From: Colwellia sp. 1_MG-2023
GTDB lineage: Bacteria; Pseudomonadota; Gammaproteobacteria; Enterobacterales; Alteromonadaceae
NCBI RefSeq assembly: GCF_030546755.1
Contig: NZ_JAUOPE010000008.1
Coordinates: 1 to 64,000, forward strand
Reading direction: 5' to 3'
Length of the DNA stretch: 64,000 nt
The translations under genes were made by a program, and so were the position numbers. This document shows, piece by piece, positions 36,575 through 44,501 of the stretch. The notes under the pieces are model-generated. The model was not told where the DNA came from. It was given only the letters and a program-made list of their open reading frames with translations, and searched no databases. Numbering within the stretch: the first letter of the stretch is position 1; every line of letters begins with the position of its first letter.

Positions 36575-36834
36575 TTACCTTTATTATCCATTATCTGGCC
36601 TTTCATTGCCGTATACATGCACATTTTTAAAGTATCCAATCACACTAATTTTGCTTCTGGTAAAACGAGATAAAAGTAGAGCAATAGCGACTTAAAGTCA
36701 TCCCTACAGAATTCAAAATCGACGTCCACCACTAGTTGTTCCTTCTTGGTCGCTATACTTGTGTAGCACACCAACCATAATGTAGTGCTTTTATTATTGA
36801 GGACTTGTATGAGTTTAAAGATAAACCTGAATAG
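36575..36834 (+). repeat. nth 3'-end copy 8, decayed
   Basis: The arm TTACCTTTATTATCC (36575-36589) precedes a weakened core ATTATCTGGCC (36590-36600). The unit ends at the stop at 36834, 245 bp from the core. Several in-frame stops and a 1-bp loss show it is not functional, yet the whole length is recognisable. Confidence 0.88.
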
Positions 36835-36970
36835 CTTTTATTTATAGCGTTTATTCACTAGGAACAATTTATTTAAAATTAACATCAAAACGCAAACAAA
36901 ACGGTTTAAATTGCATCGCCGTGCAATAAATACTACTCTAACTAGGAAATAATTATAACGAGCAGGACGC

Positions 36971-39094
36971 ATGGCCTTTTTTAAAGAACTCAAACGCCGT
37001 AATGTATTTAAAGTTGCGAGTGTTTATTTAGTCACCAGCTGGCTTATCTTACAAATTGTTGCCGTTGTTTCCCCCTACCTCCATCTCCCCACCATGTTTG
37101 GCACGATAACTACGGTAGTGCTTGGAATTGGCTTTCCTGTTGCTTGTATATTTGCCTGGGCATTTGAACTAACACCTGAGGGTTTAAAGTTCACAAAAGA
37201 CGTTGAAGAAGATGAATCTATTCGCGAAATAACGGGCAGTAAAATCAATAAATGGTTAGCAATGGCATTTACCTTAGCCATTGCATTTATCGCGTACGAT
37301 AAATTATTCGCGCCAAGCGATGAAGTAACCAAAGAGTTATCAATCGCTGTTTTGCCTTTTGCGGATATGAGCCCAGATAACTCACAAGAGTATTTTGGTG
37401 ATGGCATAGCAGAGGAGATACTTAACTCATTAGCACGAATTAACAGCCTTTTGGTGATCTCTCGAACATCGTCTTTTGAATTTAAAAATAAAAATTCAGA
37501 TATTCGAAAAATAGGCGAAACTTTGGGGGTTAATTACGTACTTGAAGGCAGTATTCGAAAAGACTCTGAAAAATTACGAGTAACTGCGCAATTAATAGAA
37601 GTTGTATCAGGAAGTCATATTTGGTCTGAAACCTACGACCGAACACTTGATGGTATTTTTGCCATACAAGATGAATTAACCTTTGCCATTACCCAGGCAT
37701 TAAAGCTCAATTTATGACCCAACGAGCTCAATACCGAAGCGGGATTGACGCGTAACGAGCAAGCATATGAATTATTTGTAAAAGGCCGAAGTTTAGCTTA
37801 CCAAAGGAAGCCTGAGTCGCTTCAGCAAGCACGAAACTATTTACAACAAGCAATTAACTTAGATGATAAGTTTTATTTAGCGAAAGCGCAGCTATTTGCA
37901 GTGTATGAGATGGCAAGATCTTACGGGGGCTTAACTGAAGCCGAACGCAACAAACAACAAGAAAAACTATTTAACGAGTTATTAGTAGCACCGCAGTTTC
38001 CCCTTAAGCACTATGTTGAAGCAAATTATTTGTATAGCAAAAATCACAATGACTTAGCGTTTGAAAAACTGCAACTAGCCTTCAAACAAGCCCCAAATGA
38101 TCCTTTTATTGAGAATTCGTATTTACTTGCACTTTCTGGCAGTAAAGGTTTTGAACAAACGGTAGAAAATCGCTTGCAGGTGCTGAAAAGAAACCCTACT
38201 AATATTGTCAATTTATACAACCTTGCTTATAGCTCATACGTAATTGGCAACACCGAACTGAGTTTAACAGCAATTAAGAAAATACATGATCAAAAGGATT
38301 CAAGTAGTAACGCCATAGATGCTCTGCTGTTTAAACATTATGTCATCGAACAGTCACCACAGAATGCGTTGAACTACTTGCAAAGTATTGAAAGTAAAAA
38401 AAATACGTTGCAAAGAGCACAAGAAATTTCTTTACATATTGTGCAAAATAATAACAACATTGCCTTAAAAGAATTACAAAACGATTTACAGGAAAACCCT
38501 GAAAACTTTAACGACTATGGGTGGCCTTTAACCTTGTTATATGCAATGCAACAACAGCAAACGCTGAGTTTTGCAGAAACTGAATTACTAGCTAAGTTGC
38601 CGCTGCCAGAAAAATTTAAACTAGAAGGCCAAATTATGGCAAACTTACTTCTCGGGGATACAACGTTATTTAATAATACATACGGCAAAGACGGACAAAT
38701 ATCATCAGAGCAGTACGAACAGTTAGCAAAAGATAATCTGATTACGCTGCTACTCTATAGCGCAATATTGAAAAACAAAGGCGCTGAAATTTTACCTGAG
38801 CCAGTCGCATTTATAGTCAAAGATTCGCTCTCATTTTGTATGGTAAATGAAGGGCGAGGTGGTTCTGCATATTGCCCATTAGTGCTTTATCTTGATAACA
38901 GTTTAACACTTGATGAGCAGTACCAGTATTTTAAAAACTCACTTCAAATGCTCGATGTTTTCTATATAGGTTTAGAATCTTTTTTACTGACTAACCCCAG
39001 CTATTATGGTGTAAAACAACATCCAAATTTTGAAATAACAGCCAACCAATTTTTAGATAACACGGTAAGAAAATGGCAATTATCAAACTTGTAG
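36971..39094 (+). pseudogene. TolB-like/TPR membrane protein gene broken by an in-frame stop (module H)
   Basis: Paralogue of the module D protein. The first 248 codons (36971-37714) are followed by a single in-frame TGA (37715-37717), and the same frame then continues to 39094, giving 707 residues if read through. N terminus MAFFKELKRRNVFKVASVYL and the TolB-like motifs match module D. No frameshift is present. The last residue before the stop aligns with NLLPEQ in the intact paralogue. Sequencing error, recent decay or read-through are possible. Confidence 0.85.
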
Positions 39095-39413
39095 CAAACA
39101 TAATGAGTTAATTTGCCCCTAGCTTTAAAGGCTTTAACTTTAAAGGCTTTAACTTTAAAGGCTTTAACTTTAAAGGCTTTAACTTTAAAGGCTTTAACTT
39201 TAAAGTTTTTAGTTTTAACGCTAAGTCCTTTAACTCACTTTTATGAAAAAATCACAAAAAATGTCTTAAGCTTTAATCAGCAATAATTAACTAATTTATT
39301 ATTGCTGTGAATCTAGGCAACAACTTAAACAACAAGTTTAGTTAACTAGACACTACGATTTTTTTTCATCAATACTTTAAAATGAGCAGGAGAAATTTTT
39401 ATACTGTAACTAG
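39095..39413. other. Non-coding junction between the array and speA
   Basis: Contains the 15-bp minisatellite (39130-39204) and a perfect 9-bp inverted repeat (39279-39287 and 39298-39306). No nth fragment, arm or gene is seen here, although an arm and an original nth end would be expected at the right side of module H. Confidence 0.6.
39130..39204. repeat. Five perfect 15-bp tandem repeats
   Basis: The unit GGCTTTAACTTTAAA occurs five times without change (39130, 39145, 39160, 39175, 39190), preceded by a partial unit. Such a minisatellite probably varies in number by slippage. It lies at the place where the array meets the ancestral chromosome. Confidence 0.95.
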
Positions 39414-41375
39414 CTATTTAAGGTAGGTATAACCTTCTAAGCAGTCGTCATAAAAATCGATCCATTGTACTCCTTCCCTTGGTTTTATCTTGCCTCGTTG
39501 AATTTGCTTATCAATTTCTTTTTTCACCACCTGCGCCATAATTTCAGGCGTATATTGCATGGTAGATAACACATTTTTCACCATAGAGCCCCTTACCACT
39601 TCTTCCATGTAAAAGTCTTTTGGATCATCATCGTAACTCACAATATGCACTTCATTGAGGCGACCAAATAAGTTATGCATATCACCCATAACATCTTGAT
39701 AGGCACCCGTTAAAAAAATACCAATGAAATAATCTTCACCTTCGTTTAATGAGTGTAATGGAATATTAGTCGCAACTGTTTCATCACCAATAAATTTATC
39801 AATTTTACCATCACTGTCGCAGGTAATATCAACTAAACTGCATAGCTTGCTTGGTTTTTCATTTAATCGAGAAATAGGAACAATAGGTAATACTTGATCA
39901 ATGGCCCATGAATCAGCAGCCGATTGAAACACAGAAAAATTGGCTAAATATTGAGAAGACAACATCTCAGGTATTTCTTTTAATTCTTCAGGTACAAACT
40001 CTAAATCTTGGATAATATTGTCAATACCGCCTAAAATTCGCCAGTAAATTATTTCAATTTTGGCCATTTCCTCTAATGACATAATACCCAGCTTAAACGC
40101 TTGCATTGCTTGTTCTTTTAGCTGTGCGATATCGTTATAGACTTCTTGGTGATTTTCACTGGTTAATCCTGATTCAATTTCACGAAAATTGGTGACAATA
40201 ATATGCTCGCCAGTTTCTTTACGTGTGTTGTACACAACTCCTCGGGGATGAATTTCGCCTATCACCTTTGTGACAACACATGAATGATGAGCTGTCATCG
40301 CACGACCACTTTCACTAACTAAATGAGGGTGAGAGACGCCTTCCAAATCACAATTTTGTTTAAAACCGTACACAATATCGGCAATATATTCTTCAATACT
40401 GTAGTTACAAGAAGAGTCATTAGTTGATTGTGAACCATCGTAATCAACCGCTAAGCCGCCGCCAACATCAACATATTCAAGAGGTACGCCTTTCTTAACT
40501 AAGCGAGAATAAATTAAAGAAGCTTCTTGTACGGCTTCTTTAATGGCTCGAATGTCGGTAAGTTGACTGCCAATGTGAAAATGCAATAACTTAATCGCCT
40601 CAGATAAGCCTTCTTGCTCAAGCAAAGACACCGCATTAAGAATTTCAGCGATGCTTAAACCAAATTTTGCCCGCTCACCACTAGAGCTTTCCCATTTACC
40701 GCGCCCTTTCACCATCATTTTAACGCGTAAGCCTATCATAGGGACAATATTGAGTTCTTTGGACAGTGAGATGAGCTTAGTTAATTCACTAAATTTTTCA
40801 ATAACGATCACAATTTTACGATTGATTTTCACCCCGAGTAAGGCAAGTCGCAAATACTCTTCATCTTTGTAACCATTTAAAATAGTTAATGAATTTTTAT
40901 TGGTGTTATAAGCTAATGCAGCGATCAATTCAGGTTTAGAGCCTGCTTCTAAGCCGTAATCAAAACGCTCACCAGCGTCAACAATTTCTTCGATTACTTC
41001 TCGCATCTGATTAACTTTTACCGGGAACACCCCTAGATAGCGCCCTTCATACTCAGCAGACTCAATCGTGCTACGAAATGTGCGATTTAAACGTTCCACT
41101 TGAGATCGTAAAATATCATGAAAGCGAATAACAGCAGGAAATTCAATGCCTTTCGCAGACATTTCATCAACAACTTCACGCAAATCAATGTTTAAATTAG
41201 GTTGTTCATAACGAGGAGTTACTTCGATATTCCCTTTCTTACCGACAGCAAAATATCCATTGCCCCAACGTTGTACTCGATAGGTTTTTTCAGCGTCTTC
41301 TACTGACCAAGTTCTCTCGTTAGCAACATCTGTTTTTGCTAACTCATCCTGTAATTCTGTGTGTGTTTTACTCAA
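39414..41375 (-). CDS. speA: Biosynthetic arginine decarboxylase
   Basis: This 653-residue PLP enzyme turns arginine into agmatine, the entry to putrescine. PLP-lysine region VFPVKVNQ, HFHIGSQLTDI and VDVGGGLAVDY are conserved. Length is close to E. coli SpeA (658). It is followed 12 bp upstream by the agmatinase gene in the same orientation, so speB-speA form one leftward operon. Confidence 0.96.
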   Translation of the reverse strand: MSKTHTELQDELAKTDVANERTWSVEDAEKTYRVQRWGNGYFAVGKKGNIEVTPRYEQPNLNIDLREVVDEMSAKGIEFPAVIRFHDILRSQVERLNRTFRSTIESAEYEGRYLGVFPVKVNQMREVIEEIVDAGERFDYGLEAGSKPELIAALAYNTNKNSLTILNGYKDEEYLRLALLGVKINRKIVIVIEKFSELTKLISLSKELNIVPMIGLRVKMMVKGRGKWESSSGERAKFGLSIAEILNAVSLLEQEGLSEAIKLLHFHIGSQLTDIRAIKEAVQEASLIYSRLVKKGVPLEYVDVGGGLAVDYDGSQSTNDSSCNYSIEEYIADIVYGFKQNCDLEGVSHPHLVSESGRAMTAHHSCVVTKVIGEIHPRGVVYNTRKETGEHIIVTNFREIESGLTSENHQEVYNDIAQLKEQAMQAFKLGIMSLEEMAKIEIIYWRILGGIDNIIQDLEFVPEELKEIPEMLSSQYLANFSVFQSAADSWAIDQVLPIVPISRLNEKPSKLCSLVDITCDSDGKIDKFIGDETVATNIPLHSLNEGEDYFIGIFLTGAYQDVMGDMHNLFGRLNEVHIVSYDDDPKDFYMEEVVRGSMVKNVLSTMQYTPEIMAQVVKKEIDKQIQRGKIKPREGVQWIDFYDDCLEGYTYLK

Positions 41376-41387
41376 TTTTTCTTACTC

Positions 41388-42326
41388 TTACTTATCTAAA
41401 CATAACAACAGTTCACGAACGACTTTTGCCGCAAACACATCACTATTACCGGTTTGATCAATTTCTGGTGACAACTCCACAACATCGCAACCTACAAAGT
41501 GCTTTTGTTTTAACAATTTGCATAAGCTGACAAAAGAATGAAAATCTTCACCGCCAGGCTCTGGTGTGCCTGTACCAGGAAAAAAACTAGGATCGAAATA
41601 ATCTAAATCTAAGGTTAAATATACAGGCTTGTCATCAGGAATCGCTGCGATAGCCGCTAAAAATTCTGCACGACTTTGTTTTAAAGTGTGATTAGCCTGC
41701 ATCCATTGATACTCTTCCTTTGTACCGGAACGAATACCATATTGAATCAGTTGATGACCCTCATTAAAGAGGTCAAACACTCGACGAATGATAGAGGCAT
41801 GGGAATAATGATACCCTAAATAACCATCTCTTAAATCGGCATGAGCATCAAGATGCACAACCACTAACTCGGGAAATTCTTGTAAATACTTTTTTATCGG
41901 CGCGTAAGATATTGAATGCTCGCCACCTAAAGTTATTATTTTCACGTTGTCATTTGCTAAAGAAATATTAGCAAACTGCGCGTCAAAAGTTGCAACGGCT
42001 TGATGCCATTGCTGTTCAATATATTCTGGTTCGGATTGCACGGTTATTTGTTTATCAATGGCTAAATTACCTAAATCGACAAAACAAATATCTTGGAGAT
42101 CTTCATCTAAATAAGGTGAATATGACTCAATACCGTCTGATACCAAGCGCAATGCATCAGGCCCATGTTTAGTCCCTTTTCGAAAACAAGCGGTACCATC
42201 AAACTCAAAACCGATAATATGAGTGGTATTTTCATAAATGGCTTTATCATCATATGACCATTCAAAAGGCTTTTTTGTTGGTAATATATTATGGTCAATA
42301 TTTTGTAGTTTTTTCACGAGATACAC
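41388..42326 (-). CDS. speB: Agmatinase
   Basis: This 312-residue ureohydrolase turns agmatine into putrescine and urea. The binuclear manganese motifs are present: GGEHS, HLDAHADLRD and LDLDYFDPSFFPG. First gene of the speBA operon, divergent from speD. Confidence 0.93.
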   Translation of the reverse strand: MYLVKKLQNIDHNILPTKKPFEWSYDDKAIYENTTHIIGFEFDGTACFRKGTKHGPDALRLVSDGIESYSPYLDEDLQDICFVDLGNLAIDKQITVQSEPEYIEQQWHQAVATFDAQFANISLANDNVKIITLGGEHSISYAPIKKYLQEFPELVVVHLDAHADLRDGYLGYHYSHASIIRRVFDLFNEGHQLIQYGIRSGTKEEYQWMQANHTLKQSRAEFLAAIAAIPDDKPVYLTLDLDYFDPSFFPGTGTPEPGGEDFHSFVSLCKLLKQKHFVGCDVVELSPEIDQTGNSDVFAAKVVRELLLCLDK

Positions 42327-42499
42327 TCATAGATATTTTGCGTAATTATGCAAAAAATTCCAAATAAGTATAGTTTTTTTTCATCATTGGATTGTTCTGT
42401 TATATTTGCCCAAATAACAACCAAAAAAAATACTTGTTTCATCACAAAAAATTTGTAAAATACCGCACCTTTTTACGTGCCTATAATGAGGATAGCCAA

Positions 42500-43462
42500 T
42501 TGTTTTTCGAAGGCTCAGAAAAAAAAGCAGAAGTCCTAATTGATGCAAACAACATTAACTTGTTAACAGATGTAGATAACTCGTTCTGGGCGAAGTTGGT
42601 AAATTGCTGCCACGCACAGATACTGTCTACGATTGAAAACTCGTATTGCAAAGCCTTTGTGCTTTCAGAATCGAGCCTATTTGTTTGGCAAGACCGATTC
42701 TTAATTTTAACTTGTGGTGAAACTCATTTAATTAATTCTGTCGAGTATTTTATAACGCATTATGGTCGCGAAATAATAACTCATATAATTTATCAACGTA
42801 AAAATGAATACTTTGCTCAAGCACAACCGAGTTGCTTTGGTGACGATATAAAAGTATTAGCTAAGTTTGTTGATGGAAAAGCCTACCGGTTTGGCGAACT
42901 CGATTCACATCACACTTATATGTTTCATCAAACGAATGATTTCAAAGCAGATGCTAACGATAAAACTTATGAGCTGTTAGCCTATCAAATTAGTAAAAAA
43001 GCATCAGAAATACTGACTCAGAAGCATTTATCGAAAGAAGAAGTGAGACGCTTTTTATGTATCGATGAACTATTACCTGAGTTTACTATTGATGATTTTG
43101 TTTTCGATCCATACGGATATTCGATGAATGCCATAAAAGGCAAAGACTACTTTACTATTCATGTAACGCCACAAGAAAATAGTAGCTATGTATCATTTGA
43201 ATCAAGTTTGAATTTAGTGGAATTAGCACCGAAGATTGTCGATATATTAAAGCCCGCATCTTTTGACTTACTCAGTTTTAATGAAGCTGATTTCGAGTCT
43301 TTATGTAGTAACAACATACCAAGCGATTATGTTAGCAATGTGCTCGCGTCAACGATGCTAGATAACCATTATCTTGTACACTTTGCTAACTTTATCCTAC
43401 CGCAAACACAATTTACTTCCCCTATTGAACTCGATGTTTCAGGAGAAAACCATGCACTCTAA
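42500..43462 (+). CDS. S-adenosylmethionine decarboxylase, eukaryotic type
   Basis: This 320-residue enzyme makes decarboxylated AdoMet, the aminopropyl donor for spermidine. It resembles the eukaryotic proenzyme, not the E. coli or Bacillus SpeD: FFEGSEKK at the N terminus, LSESSLFV with the pyruvoyl-forming serine, and FDPYGYSMNAIKG and TPQENSSYVSFE. The start is taken as TTG 42500, which follows GAGGA by 7 nt and makes the N terminus align with the human enzyme; the longer reading (42392) has no support. It overlaps speE by 11 bp. Confidence 0.85.
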   Translation: MFFEGSEKKAEVLIDANNINLLTDVDNSFWAKLVNCCHAQILSTIENSYCKAFVLSESSLFVWQDRFLILTCGETHLINSVEYFITHYGREIITHIIYQRKNEYFAQAQPSCFGDDIKVLAKFVDGKAYRFGELDSHHTYMFHQTNDFKADANDKTYELLAYQISKKASEILTQKHLSKEEVRRFLCIDELLPEFTIDDFVFDPYGYSMNAIKGKDYFTIHVTPQENSSYVSFESSLNLVELAPKIVDILKPASFDLLSFNEADFESLCSNNIPSDYVSNVLASTMLDNHYLVHFANFILPQTQFTSPIELDVSGENHAL

Positions 43463-44312
43463 TTTATGGGTAGAAGAAAAATTCCAAGATTTTTTGGGTT
43501 TAAAATTTAAAGTTGAGAAAGTGCTTTTTTCTGGAAAAAGTGAATTTCAAACCGTTGATGTTGTAGAAACCAAAGGCCATGGAAAAATGCTCTTGAACGA
43601 CGGTTTGATCATGGTTACTGAACGCGATGAATTTGCCTATCACGACATGATCACTCACGTACCACTATTTGTTCATCCTAATCCCAAAAATGTACTAGTA
43701 ATAGGTGGAGGCGATGGCGGTACTGCGCGTGAAGTAATACGCCATACGTCTGTTGAAAAATGTACTATGGTAGAAATTGATGGCATGGTGGTGGATGCTT
43801 GTAAAGAACACATTCCACAGACTTCTTGTGCGCTTGACGACCCTCGTATTAAGCTAATTATTGGTGACGGTGTTAAGTTTGTTGCTGAAACCCAAGAAAA
43901 GTTTGATATAATTATTGTCGATAGCACAGACCCCATCGGCCCTGCACAACCCTTGTTTGGTGAAGCTTTTTATCAAGATGTATTTAACTGTTTAGCTGAC
44001 GATGGCATTGTCGTTTCTCAGGGAGAGTCTTCTTGGTATGCGATGGATATTCAGCAATCTTTGCTTAAAGTGCTAAATGCTGTTTTTCCAAAAAGCTATT
44101 TGTACAGTTTTAGTAATTTAACATACCCTGGCGGCCTGTGGAGCTTTACCTTTGCTTCTAAGCAATATCATCCTGTCGATAACTTTAACGCAAATCGTGT
44201 ATTAGCAAGTAATTTAACCTTCGATTATTATAACGCTGCATTACACAGTGCTTCTTTTGCATTGCCAAGCTTTGTTAAAAAGGGACTTGCCGGTTTAATT
44301 GATAACGATTAA
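43452..44312 (+). CDS. speE: Spermidine synthase
   Basis: This 286-residue aminopropyltransferase joins decarboxylated AdoMet to putrescine. Conserved stretches are VIGGGDGGTAREVIRH, VEIDGMVVDACKEH and DSTDPIGPAQPLF. The ATG at 43452 has AGGAG 6 nt upstream and overlaps the end of the AdoMet decarboxylase gene. Confidence 0.96.
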   Translation: MHSNLWVEEKFQDFLGLKFKVEKVLFSGKSEFQTVDVVETKGHGKMLLNDGLIMVTERDEFAYHDMITHVPLFVHPNPKNVLVIGGGDGGTAREVIRHTSVEKCTMVEIDGMVVDACKEHIPQTSCALDDPRIKLIIGDGVKFVAETQEKFDIIIVDSTDPIGPAQPLFGEAFYQDVFNCLADDGIVVSQGESSWYAMDIQQSLLKVLNAVFPKSYLYSFSNLTYPGGLWSFTFASKQYHPVDNFNANRVLASNLTFDYYNAALHSASFALPSFVKKGLAGLIDND

Positions 44313-44363
44313 AAACTTTTAGGTAAGTGACTTACGCTAAATTTAATGCAAAAATCAATTCAA

Positions 44364-44394
44364 GGCCGAGATTCAATTTCTCGGCCTTTTATTT
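44364..44394 (+). terminator. Terminator after speE
   Basis: GGCCGAG (44364-44370) and CTCGGCC (44380-44386) with a 9-nt loop are followed by TTTTATTT. Confidence 0.85.
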
Positions 44395-44449
44395 GCCAAT
44401 GAAAAGTTTATCTTGAGCGAATATTTACCCGAAGTTGAAAAGTAAAAAG

Positions 44450-44490
44450 CCCCGTTACTATTACAGTAAACGGAGCTTTTTAGTATCAAG
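44450..44490. terminator. Terminator of the S9 peptidase gene
   Basis: An imperfect hairpin (AAAAGCCCCGTTACT and AGTAAACGGAGCTTTT) with T-runs on both sides lies just past the leftward peptidase gene. Confidence 0.7.
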
Positions 44491-44501
44491 AAAAACTAAT
44501 G

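Noticed and set aside
37715-37717. Selenocysteine at the in-frame TGA of module H
   Set aside because: The aligned residue in the paralogue is not cysteine, and no suitable stem-loop follows.
42392-42499. Longer N terminus for the AdoMet decarboxylase
   Set aside because: The extra 36 codons match nothing in the family and have no ribosome-binding site, while TTG 42500 has one.
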